Below are positions 37,401-46,685 of a DNA stretch of 64,000 nt, one piece after another. Under the pieces are notes generated by a model that did not search any database, was not told the DNA's origin, and worked only from the letters and a program-made list of their open reading frames with translations. Position numbers and translations under genes: made by a program. This stretch comes from Enoplolaimus lenunculus. Its lineage: Eukaryota > Nematoda > Enoplea > Enoplida > Thoracostomopsidae. The stretch spans positions 310,001 to 374,000 of the forward strand of contig JASANG010003345.1 of NCBI GenBank assembly GCA_030248215.1, read 5' to 3'. Numbering within the stretch: position 1 is the stretch's first letter; the number at the start of each line of letters is the position of its first letter.

Positions 37401-40400
37401 TTTCACCCCAACAGTCGGTTTCACCCTAACGGTTGGTTTCACCCCAACAGTCGGTTTCACCCCAACGGTTGGTTTCACCCCAACAGTCGGTTTCACCCCA
37501 TCGGTTGGTTTCACCCCAACTGTCGGTTTCACCCCAACGGTTGGTTTCACCCCAACGGTTGGTTTCACCCCAACGGTTGGTTTCACCCCAACGAATGGTT
37601 TCACCCCAACGAGTGGTTTCACCCCAACGAGTGGTTTCACCCCAACGGTTGGTTTCACCCCAACGGTTGGTTTCACCCCAACGGTTGGATTCACCCCAAC
37701 GATTAGTTTTACCCCAGCGGTTGGTTTCACCCAACGGTTGGCTTCACCCGCACGGTTGGTTTCACCCCAACGGTTGATTTCACCCCAACGGTTGGTTTCA
37801 GCCCAGCGGTTGGTTTCACCGCAACAGTCGGTTTTACCCCAACGGTTGGTTTCACCACAACAGTCGGTTTCACCCCAACGGTTGGTTTCACCCCAACAGT
37901 CGTTTTCACCCCAACAGTCGGTTTCACCCCAACGGTTGGTTTCAACCCAAAAGTCGGTTTCACCCCAACGGTTGGTTTCACCCCAACGGTTGGTTTCACC
38001 CCAACGATTGGTTTCACCCCAACCGTTGGTTTCACCTCAACGGTTGGTTTCACCCCAACGGTTAGTTTCACCCCAACGGTTGGTTTCACCCCAATGGTTG
38101 GTTTCACCCCAACGGTTAGTTTCACCCCAGCGGTTGGTTTCACCCGCACGGTTGGTTTCATCCCAACGGTTGATTTCACCCCAACGGTTGGTTTCACCCC
38201 AACGGTTGGTTTCACCACAACGGTTGGTTTCACCCCAACGGTTGGTTTCCCCCCGACGGTTGGTTTCACCACAACGGTTGGTTTCACCCCAACAGTTGGT
38301 TTCCCCCCGACGGTTGGTTTCCCCCCAATGGTTGGTTTCACCCCAACGGTTAGTTTCACCCCAACCGTTGGTTTCACCCCACCGGTTGGTTTCACCCCAA
38401 CGGTTGGTTTCACCCCAACGATTAGTTTTACCCCAACGTTTTCATTGTTCAGATTGATGGATTAATCAGCAGCTTGGTAAAGCGGTTCAAACTAGAAAAA
38501 ATTGCTCAGCACTTGAGCAGCATAGAATATGCTTCATATTCCTATTAAAAGGATAGTAACTAGACCAGCACATTCGTTCGATGTAAACCTGGAAAAATAT
38601 TAAGAAACAATGGCGTCCAAAATCATGTTGACTATTAATTCTTCTGAAACATATTGCGGATAGCAAAATTTCTGTAATTTTCTTTTTGTAAATGTTTTGC
38701 TTAAAATGTGTATTGAAGTTTTTTACAAGAACGTACTAAACTCACCTTTGGCTCTCTATTAACATAGTTAATTGAATTTCATAAGAACACTGTATGGCGA
38801 CATAATTGGTGAGTTAGAGTATTGATGACCAATTTTGTTTTAGATACTTTCTCAAACAAGGCGAGTTTACAGGTCTACCGAGTTATTTGTTTCACTGCAT
38901 AGTCACGACTAGAGGCTCAAAATTCTCACCGTATTCTGGCAGCATCGATACATCTGGCAAAAGCAAAGATCGCTATACTTCAGCCATTTCTCTGTAACCC
39001 TGCCATTATCTAAGAAATTTCTTAAAATGCCTAGTAAATCTGCCAAAAACTTTCAACATAAAAATAGATTTGCTCTTCGCAATATGTTTCAGAAGCATTA
39101 ATAGTCAACATGATTTTGGACGCCATTGTTTCTTAATATTTTTCCAGGTTTACATCGAACGAATGTGCTGGTCTAGTTACTATCCTTTTAATAGGAATAT
39201 GAAGCATATTCTATGCTGCTCAATTGCTGAGCAAGTTTTTCTAGTAAAACAAAATTGTTATTCGGTTACGGACTGTTATTTATTTTTAACCCATGCCCCG
39301 TCACCTTTCGTTTCTAATATATTCGGTATTGCAACTATCTGTTGAAATAAAAATTTATTTGCTTTGTGTAAACAGCTTGAGCGATAATGCAAGGCTATAC
39401 TTAGGAACGTACTTTCAAAACTTAAGTACGCTTTAAAGTTTCGAACTCAACCTTATTTTGTCCAGGAGTCATTTATGCACTGCAATTAGGGATAATTGAA
39501 ATTTATGGACTCTAATTAGGGTTCAGAGACTTTATCCGCTTACGGGCTCTTAGCGATACAACTCCTATTAATTGGGACTCAAAATGTGGCCCCCCTCATA
39601 TTACTCCCTTATTAGTCGGGTCACTGCAGTGAGTAACTGGAATTGAGCAACCCGAGGAGAAAAATACCGTTGACGATTGTCAGCAAGTTTTGCCGAAACC
39701 TGGACCAGAGTTCGCAGTGCGACGAACGCAATTTAAATAAAGCACAAATTTCTCACAGTGTTGTCAAAGTATACTTTTTAAGCGTCTCTTTAAGAAATGT
39801 TCATTATTCAAAGTTCAAAAAATTTTCGAAGATAAAGACACAAAGTAGCCTACAACACGGCACACCTTTTCTAAAGTATTAAAATTTGTAACGACTAAAA
39901 TTGTCAAAACCTCTGGCAAAAATTCTACCGGGTACGGAAGTTGATTTCCTCTGCCTGAGAGTCAAATGCAGAACATTGGTTACACCCTGATGCATGAAAA
40001 AGCAAACCGTTATTCCAATATATGCAAGCAAAACAACGCAACACCATGCTAATATAGCTAAACCTAAATGTGTTTGTCGTTTGACACAGAGATACGCGGC
40101 TTGCGTGCAACTCTGATGTGAACTCATGTTAACTTGATAATGCGTCGCCAATCATTACGCTGGCCCATGATACTTTAAGAGGCGTCCACACTGCAAAAAA
40201 CGATGAGTCAAATTGACTCTCTCCGAAATAGGCTCTACGGGACTACACAAACTGAGCCAAATTCGACTCCAATAGAATCAAATTTGACTCGCTAAATTGC
40301 ACGTTTGACTCTGATGGAGTCGAATTTTGACTCAGTTTGTGTAGTCCCGTAGAGCCTATTTCGGAGGGAGTCAATTTGACTCACCATTTTTTGCAGTGCA

Positions 40401-41734
40401 GGTTTCTGGTGGGTCTATATTAAAAGAGTATGTTTAGATTCTAGATTACATTTTTTGCTCAGGATTAGGCTTAGGCTTAAGGTTAGGATTAGGCTAATAG
40501 GCTGACACTTAGGATTGCGCTTAAGCCTGTAAGCGAATAGGCCTTGACATTGTTGCAACGGCAATTTGTCAGGCGACAAATTGTCGTAAAAATTCCTACG
40601 CAATACCTCGAATAAATTGCCATGATTGTTCGAGTTCATAGGTTCGGTTCTTTTGTATTTTTGCATATGATGGCAGAAAGCGTAGCCACGGCAAAAAGTT
40701 TAGTGCAGTTTCGACAATTCTTTTGGCGAAGAGTTCGTTGTTAAACATATCAATGAGCTGTTTGAATCTCGGATTATCGTAGTCAAATCTGTCTCCAAAA
40801 ATAATATTACACGTAATATTCGATACAGCTATCGACAACAGTGAATTTGCATTCAATGGACGCTGCGCGCTCGAGCGACTTAGTTCGTTCGCAAGATGAA
40901 TGAGTTCAAGTTGCGCTTTACCCTCGATACTCAATTTGCCCATGCCATAATCGCGCATAGCCGAAACGGTATAGCGACGCATAAATTTCCATGTTTCGCC
41001 TTCGCTCCATACGACTCCTATAAGCAAAAAAATTCGTTTATAATAAAATATGCAATACCATAACATTTATATAATGAATATTGCAGGATAAAAAACGCGA
41101 ATACGGGTGCACGATGCTGCCTGAGATATTGGATGGAGATGTGCAAGTGGAGTCTGATATAGAGAAACTAAAAATTGCTTAGGAAACCCAGGGTAGGGGG
41201 TAGCTGTATCCCCTAGTACATACATGCCCGAACCTACAAAGGCATACTAGTAATAGCATCGTTTTCATACGTTTCATCTCACGGATACAACGAATGTCCA
41301 ACGTATATAAACAGAAATTAATTTTTGGACACCATTGAATGATGCCAACGGCCGCTTTGAGCCCTCCCATTCTCAGACAATACCTTCGCTGTACCTTTCC
41401 CTATTGCGCGTCGAGGAAGCATCAGCTGATCATGAGGACGGCCTCCAAATACATCACCGTTCTCAGTAAACGCTTCACGAATCACATCATTCGAATTAAG
41501 AAAAACAACTAATTTTGAACCCAAACGAACGCTTATAATATCGCCATAGCGGTCAGATAATTTATTCAAATAATCAGACAGTTTTCCAGTTTTAAATTGC
41601 AGAAAACTTCCAAATATTGGATAACCAATTGGACCAGGTGGTAGCGAACGCAGACGTACAACCGAGCGTTGAATGTAGTACGAAAGTAGAAGCGCTGTTG
41701 CAAACACAAATGTAATCAGTAGCATAGCAGCCAT
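31483..41734 (-). CDS. cytochrome P450, CYP2-like, complete 7-exon gene
   Basis: Exons in phase: 41395..41734, 40607..41017, 35605..35715, 34998..35167, 33213..33322, 31996..32159, 31483..31661; 1485 bases, 494 residues, the usual length. The protein has an N-terminal membrane anchor (about residues 4-21), the proline hinge LPPGPIGYP, helix C WKFMR (123-127), the I-helix AGTDTT (301-306), the K-helix EVQR (358-361, ExxR), PARF (413-416) and the heme loop FSAGKRICLG with cysteine 440 as thiolate ligand. These define a working microsomal monooxygenase, anchored in the ER and fed by NADPH-P450 reductase. The RDFLESMM-type segment before the I-helix and the GKGVVWSEGE motif are typical of the CYP2 clan. 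The substrate cannot be told from sequence. Start: first ATG giving the anchor. Intron 2 (4.9 kb) holds the minisatellite and several mobile elements. Confidence 0.96.
33697..33740 (+). repeat. dispersed repeat, pair with 34529..34572
   Basis: TAACAAGCAGCCCTTGAAAY followed by GGTTAKGGAGACGRGA is present twice in the same orientation about 0.83 kb apart inside P450 intron 4. It may be the edge of a duplicated element. Confidence 0.5.
36598..36946. repeat. conserved left flank of the minisatellite element (copy 1)
   Basis: About 300 bases immediately left of the array are repeated, with roughly 10-15 percent difference by eye, at 62577..62880 left of the second array. The outer part has the hairpin ATATGAACA...TGTTCATAT. 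The shared end joins directly to the first 18-bp unit in both places, so flank and array belong to one dispersed element. An open frame at 36442..36882 covers the flank, but its reading is not conserved in the other copy. Confidence 0.75.
36947..38443. repeat. 18-bp minisatellite array 1, about 83 units, in P450 intron 2
   Basis: The unit is GGTTGGTTTCACCCCAAC, with a common variant in which GGTTGG is replaced by CAGTCGG at the junction, plus rarer variants (TGCCCC, CTTCCC, CCCGCACGG). The period is 18 bases, so both strands show long open frames with repeated VGVKPT or VGFTPT; these are artefacts of a period divisible by three. Each unit carries inverted GGTTGG/CCAAC halves and could fold on itself. 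The array is bounded on the left by the conserved flank and on the right by ordinary sequence and the foldback element at 38491. Confidence 0.97.
38491..39245. mobile_element. foldback element with about 170-bp inverted arms
   Basis: The arm from ACTAGAAAAAATTGCTCAGC through AGCATAGAATATGCTTCATA to TCTGAAACATATTGCG (38491 to about 38665) is repeated in reverse at about 39075..39245, with few differences. The arms enclose about 410 bases without an open frame. It lies 48 bases right of the minisatellite within P450 intron 2. Confidence 0.8.
39440..39630 (+). repeat. dispersed repeat shared with 3240..3640
   Basis: TTTATGGACTCTAATTAGGG and CTCCTATTAATTSGGACTCA occur here and near 3572..3622, with a shared AGTGACCCGA/TCGGGTCACT motif at an outer edge in opposite sense. 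No coding potential is seen. Confidence 0.5.
39879..40151 (-). CDS. hypothetical 90-codon open frame with one membrane segment, inside P450 intron 2
   Basis: A minus-strand ATG-started frame codes for a 90-residue peptide with a hydrophilic, Cys/Ser-rich N-terminus, a hydrophobic segment (about residues 30-52, including AILAWCCVVLLAYIGI) and a basic tail. I do not recognise it. It could be a nested gene, an exon or a chance frame; no splice or promoter evidence separates these. Confidence 0.2.
   Translation of the reverse strand: MATHYQVNMSSHQSCTQAAYLCVKRQTHLGLAILAWCCVVLLAYIGITVCFFMHQGVTNVLHLTLRQRKSTSVPGRIFARGFDNFSRYKF
40189..40398. mobile_element. near-perfect palindromic MITE (210 bp) in P450 intron 2
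   Basis: The two halves are inverted copies: CACTGCAAAAAA, then GAGTCAAATTGACTC, then CCGAAATAGGCTCTACGGGA, CTACACAAACTGAG and a GACTCC spacer, all repeated in reverse to GCAGTG at the right end. The transcript would fold into a long hairpin. No coding capacity and no clear target duplication (CA on both sides is too short to judge). Confidence 0.85.
40399..40540 (-). repeat. TTAGGC-core element (reverse orientation), partial
   Basis: Starts with the conserved arm GGTTTCTGGTGGGTCTATA and TAGATTCTAGATTACATTTT, followed by degenerate TTAGGC repeats. It abuts the palindromic MITE at 40189..40398 and reaches nearly to P450 exon 2. Confidence 0.6.
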
Positions 41735-42309
41735 ATTGACAACTTATATTTGTAAAGTTGATTCTTCGTTTAGTGTCGTTTAACTGTTGCAGGAAACAAA
41801 TATCAATTTACAACCAAATAACGAATTTGAACAAAGAACCGTTTGACAAAAACAAGTCGTATTTATCGCTTAATTGCAGTAAAATAGGCTCAGGCTAAAG
41901 TCTTAGTGTTCGGCTTAGCATTTGGCTCAGGTTTCGCTTAAAATGTAGGCTTGATTTGGACGAAGACTATTGACCATAATACTGAACGAACAGTAATAGG
42001 CATAAATTGGCAGCTGTCACAGTGTTAATACAGTTGAACGTGTTTCATGAAATGAGATGTATTTTTTTCGGTGAGTTTGTTTGATTTCAGAATATTTTTG
42101 AAAGTAAAAAGTTTATTCCCAACTTTCACAAGCTTCGCATACATGCAATTGTTGCCGAATGGTTTTGTAAGAAATTCATCAGTATATTATTAACGTTATT
42201 AGTTTTTTTAATGACTGGAATGCGGAAATTTGATTTTTTTATAAACAAATGCGGCCCGTGTGTACTATACTGCCGTTTCACAGACCTGCCGTCCGATCTA
42301 AAAAATATA

Positions 42310-43075
42310 GCTTTTGTTTACACTTTAGAAGTACCTTAGACTTATGCTTAGGCCTTGACTTGGCTATGTCTTAAACTTAGGCTTAGGTTTAAGCTAAGCT
42401 TAGGTTTAGCCTTGCTTTAGGCTCAGGCGTAAGTTTAGTTTTAGACTTAGCCTGAGGCTTTAGGAATAGGTAGGCTTTGGTTTAAACATAGATCTTTAAT
42501 GACCATTGGGTTAAGTCTCAGATTTAGGATTAGGCTTAGGCTCACGCTTAGGCTTAGGCTTAGGCATATCCTTGGGCTTAAGTTTAGGCTTAGAGTTTAG
42601 GAGTATTCTTTGGTTTAAAGCAAGCATATATGAGACCGTGAATGACACAGGCTTAGGCTTTGGTTTCATAGGCTGAAGTTTTAGGAATAGGCTTTGGTTT
42701 AAACATAAGTTAGATCTTAAATGACCCTTGGGCTAGACCGCAGGTACAAGTATAGCCACAGGATTAGGTTGAGGCTTTGGGAATAGGCTTTGGTTAAAAC
42801 ATAGACCCTAAATGACCCTTGGACTAAGTCTTTGGTTTCATCGGCCAAGACTTAGGCTTAGGTTTAGGCATGGGCTTAGACTATAGGAGTAGGATTTGGT
42901 TTAAGCATACAGTGGACCGTAAATGGTCTAGGCTTAGGCTTAGGCTCAGCCTGAGGTTTTAGCAATACGCTTTGATTTAAACACAGATAGATCTTAAATG
43001 ACCCTTGCAAAAGTCTTAGGCTTAGGATTAGAATTATGCTTAGGCTTAGGTTTAGGCTTAGGCTTTAGCAGCATC
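42310..43075 (-). repeat. TTAGGC-derived array with about 100-bp higher-order repeat
   Basis: Degenerate TTAGGC tracts alternate with a recurring block AATAGGCTTTGGTTTAAACA followed by TTAAATGACCCTTGG. The block recurs near 42470, 42610, 42690, 42785, 42890 and 42970. The tandem unit is therefore a hexamer tract plus a fixed spacer, roughly 75-140 bases. It is an internal array, not a chromosome end. Confidence 0.8.
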
Positions 43076-43079
43076 CCAC

Positions 43080-43290
43080 TTTTGACCAACTCCCGAAATC
43101 CCATAATCACAAATTCCCCGTTTCGGCCATATTCCGAAATCCCAAAATCCCACCTTCGACCATATCCTAAATCCCAAAATCTCACCTTCGACCATATCCC
43201 GAAATTTCAAAATCCCGCCTTCGAACACACGTAAAATTTTTGTGATACATCTTGGGATTTTGGGACAGACAGCAGCGAGGTTAACATGAG
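43080..43290 (+). repeat. about 33-bp tandem repeat joined to a TTAGGC array
   Basis: CCCGAAATCCCAAAATCCCA followed by CCTTCGACCATAT is repeated about four times, then ends with GGGATTTTGGGACAGACAGC and AGCGAGGTTA. A shorter copy of the same sequence, again right of a TTAGGC tract, is found at 50400..50580, so tract and tail form one element. Confidence 0.7.
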
Positions 43291-43978
43291 CCCAAAATGC
43301 AATCACAGTAAGGACAAAGCCTTGAATTGATCATATTCATTTTAGTCGGTTTTATTTTCAAATTTTATAGTTCACCCAAACATTTTGCAATCAAGTTGAA
43401 ACTAAAAAATGGATTACAATTGCTATTTTTGCTCAATATTGAAGTTATAAACAGCTGAACTTTACGGCAACACCATTGAAGATTTATAGCGAGCAACTCA
43501 GGCTGATAATTTTGAAATGCAATCTTTTGTGTATATGCTAGAGTTGCGCAAACAAAACGAATGTGAAAAGATGATAATGTAATTTTTCTATTTAACTTAA
43601 GCAATTTTGTTTGCAATTTATAAAGGCAAGAAAAAAACAATCGAAAGAATGTTTTCATTCTGTTTATACAACGATTTCTACCTATAGGCATTACCAGGAT
43701 TTCGGAAGGAGATGGGGTTACGCCAAAATTTTTCCGGAAAGTGGGACACACCCACTGCAACCCCCGTTGGGTACAGGTCTGTTTACAGCATTGTCTAGTT
43801 GACCGTTCCGAATAGCAGCACCTGAACAAAATTAATTTTAAAAGTCGATCCTAGCACATTTGCTTGTAAATAAACAAACGATCCTTCTAAAAATGTTTAT
43901 GAAGTAGGTACAATTTGTAAAAAAGTTTCAACATACAATTTTAACTCTTGAATAGTACTAATACAGGCCAATGTTACC

Positions 43979-44152
43979 TTAAGGGGCATAACAGTAGATT
44001 AAACGTATTCCAAAGCCTAAGCCTAGCCTAAGCGTTCCAAAAATGAATTCCTAAGCCTTAGCCGAAGCCTATGCCTAAGCCTAAGCAAAAAATGCAATCT
44101 AGAATCTAACCTGCTATTTTATAGAGCCACCAGTAACCTGGACGCTCCTTAA
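43979..44152 (+). repeat. TTAGGC-core short interspersed element (copy 2, best bounded)
   Basis: Inverted ends TTAAGGGGCATAACAG and (reverse complement of right end) TTAAGGAGCGTCC bound 174 bp. The interior has CCTAAG repeats and the arm ending TTTATAGAGCCACCAGTAAC. Confidence 0.7.
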
Positions 44153-45561
44153 AGTAACACGGGCCCTAATACTAATGCAAAGTGGCACATATAGAAACGA
44201 CTCTGGAAGGGTGCTTTCCCTGTCAAAGTACTCTTTAATGATGAAATGCTAAGAAATTTTTCAATTTTGCGTGACGAAAACATTATCAAAAACATTAGAC
44301 AACACTTCGACGTTTCTGTGCACAATTAACAAAAATTTCACAAAAATTTCCAGGCAGATAGCACATCCAGAGAGCATTCAAGAAACGCAACGCAATTATC
44401 TTAACTTTGTGAAACGTAGCCTGCACAATGTTTAAACAATATTGTAAAATGCTGGATAGCAACACATCAAAACTGCTCTTGCAGCGTTGACATTGAAGTA
44501 TATATATATGGGCAGGAAACGGGTAGTAAAAATAACGGAACGAAAACGAATAGTGATCAAAATTTTAACGGAAGCGGAAACAGAAAGCAGATATTGAAAT
44601 ATAAACGTTTCAAAGATGTTTTATTTTTCTGACAAAACAATTGAGGCAATGCACCGAAGTTTTTAAGATTGTGGATGAATTCTGTTTTTATTTCATATCG
44701 AACAACTGCAGCATATTTGTAATGAAAAATTGCAAGATTTATAAGTACGTGATTTTTAAATAATTTTGAGCATAAAAACCGAATTTTTGGTATTTCTACA
44801 CCGGAAACGCAAGCCCGTAGCCAGCTCACCTTGCTATGTGGATAAAAAATTTTCAGGAGGTGCATATAAAGGTTTTTGTTGACTTGCAAGTTTAAAAATT
44901 ATCTAAGCGGGGAGCCAAAATTCTTCCATGGATTGCTCTGAGCCGTCCCTTGCCCTCAACCCGTTTTACTACGGGCCCGCGGAAACGGAAACAAACACCG
45001 ATTACCACGACCTATGGCCCGGCATAAGTTTAATGTACCCTGATTTTTTGTTAGAATTTTTGCCCTAAGGCATTACAAGACGTTTGAATGGGCCAATGTT
45101 AAAATTGATTGAAAAAAACATCAAACAATTTTGTTCTGCCATTTGTTAAAATATATATTTTGCACAGACAAAAGGGCTTGAATTTTTGAAGCCATGCAAA
45201 ATGCGCCTTATCTTCGGTAAAGTTAATGCAACACTCGGCATCGCGCAATGATAACAAATTTGTCCTGGCAAACCTTTTCGACCAGTAAGCGACAAACGAA
45301 AATTACACCAGAAAGAAATATGTATCCGAATGTCCAGATATCGGGTTACAAACTGAAGATTTCGACCAATATTGTCATTACCTTACCCACATTTTCTCCC
45401 CTCAGATAGTTTTTTGTAAAAAAATGATAGGATCCCATACCTTTCCATTTGTCCACTCATAAATTTTTGTGACAAACTAATAAGGTTCATCTATCTTACA
45501 ATTTTTCCCTGGAAAATTATTTTGTCTGTCTCAATAGTCCGGGTATTCAGATTGCTACCGA

Positions 45562-46126
45562 CTAATATATACTTGCGTTGGCCACCTGAAATTGAGTTGT
45601 TTTGGTTTGTCTCCGTCTGATTTAAATCACTGCGGCAAAGATAACATTATGTCACCCTTCGCTCGAGCAATATATACTTGAGTCGTTTTATGTTCCAAGG
45701 AAAAACCACATTGAAATTAATCGCGCTTAATCGAACAAACAGCAGTTTGTTTCTTTTAATGGTGCCCCGCTATTAACCAAGCTCCAAAAATTTCTGACGG
45801 GGGGCTTGCAAATACTGTGAAACCCTTTTTCACTAGACCGTATATATACACTTGTGTTTATTTCGCTGAGGAGGCCTAAACTTAGGAATGTTTTGGTTGT
45901 TACATAGCTAAAAGTAAGGGCCGAGCTTATGACAGTATCCAGCAAGATGTGAAATGAAATTTTTTCCTTATCATACTGAATTTTTGCAAGCCCACAACTG
46001 TAAGAACTCTCATGTATACGTAGTTCGAAGGTAGGTTGAAATCAGATAGAATTTCCGTTGAAGTGGTTTAAATCAGACGAATACAAACCAAATCAACTTC
46101 AGGTGGCCAACGCAAGTAAATATTAG
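45562..46126. mobile_element. MITE with about 65-bp terminal inverted repeats
   Basis: Left CTAATATATACTTGCGTTGG continues through CCACCTGAA and GTCTGATTTAAA; the right end is its inverted copy, CCAACGCAAGTAAATATTAG. The element is 565 bp with no transposase frame. A target duplication could not be defined. Confidence 0.75.
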
Positions 46127-46137
46127 CCAGTATAACA

Positions 46138-46290
46138 AGGTGTACGGAACAGTAGTATAAGCATATTCCTAGGCCTAAGCCTATGGATGAGCGTATTCCT
46201 AAGCCTAAGCCAAAAAATTAGTCTAAAGCTTAAACTCTTTTATAGCCCCTCCGGAAAACGATCCGGCCCTGTTCTATACATGGGCCCAAT
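46138..46290 (+). repeat. TTAGGC-core element, second subfamily
   Basis: Starts ACGGAACAGTAGTATAAGC and ends GGCCCTGTTCTATACATGGG, enclosing CCTAAG repeats and the CTTTTATAGCCCCTCCGG arm. It lies immediately right of the MITE at 45562..46126. Confidence 0.65.
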
Positions 46291-46544
46291 TTTTCATTAC
46301 AGATATGCTGCAATTGTTCGAAATGCAATCCGGTTTGGCTACGGTTCTGTATTTTTGACTTTTCGGTTTCGGTATTAATTCCGGTTGCACCCTGGGGTCG
46401 ATACTTCCTTTAGAGCAACCAGTTAAAACAAGTGCCTAAGAAACTAAAATTGAGGTTCAAAAACCCAAAATCGAGTTTCGGATATCCGAAACAGAAAATA
46501 TATTTACGGATACCCGAAATAGAAAATTTGGCCCATGTTTTTTA

Positions 46545-46685
46545 ACGCCGTACCGGTTTCTGGTGGGTCTATAAAAGAGTAGGCTTACATTCTAGACATT
46601 TTTTGTTTAGGTTAGGCTTAGGAATACGCTTTTGCAACGTTTACGCTTAGGCTTAGAATACGCTTAATCTACTGTTACGGCCCTA
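46545..46685 (-). repeat. TTAGGC-core element (reverse orientation)
   Basis: CGGTTTCTGGTGGGTCTATA arm followed by GTTAGGCTTAGG-type repeats, closing with TACTGTTACGGCCC. Confidence 0.65.

Noticed and set aside
36893-38465. Many long open frames on both strands encoding repeated [12 protein letters not shown] or RWGETN peptides
   Set aside because: The 18-bp period is divisible by three, so any frame without a stop in the unit stays open. They exist on both strands in several frames at once, and the array lies in an intron; the same holds for 62962..63849.
42310-43075. True telomere or chromosome end
   Set aside because: The TTAGGC repeats are degenerate, interrupted by fixed spacers, present in both orientations in the window, and flanked by ordinary genes.
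43365-43829. 154-codon Cys-rich minus-strand frame as a gene
   Set aside because: No recognisable motif, poor splice context and strongly AT-biased composition; left as unproven.
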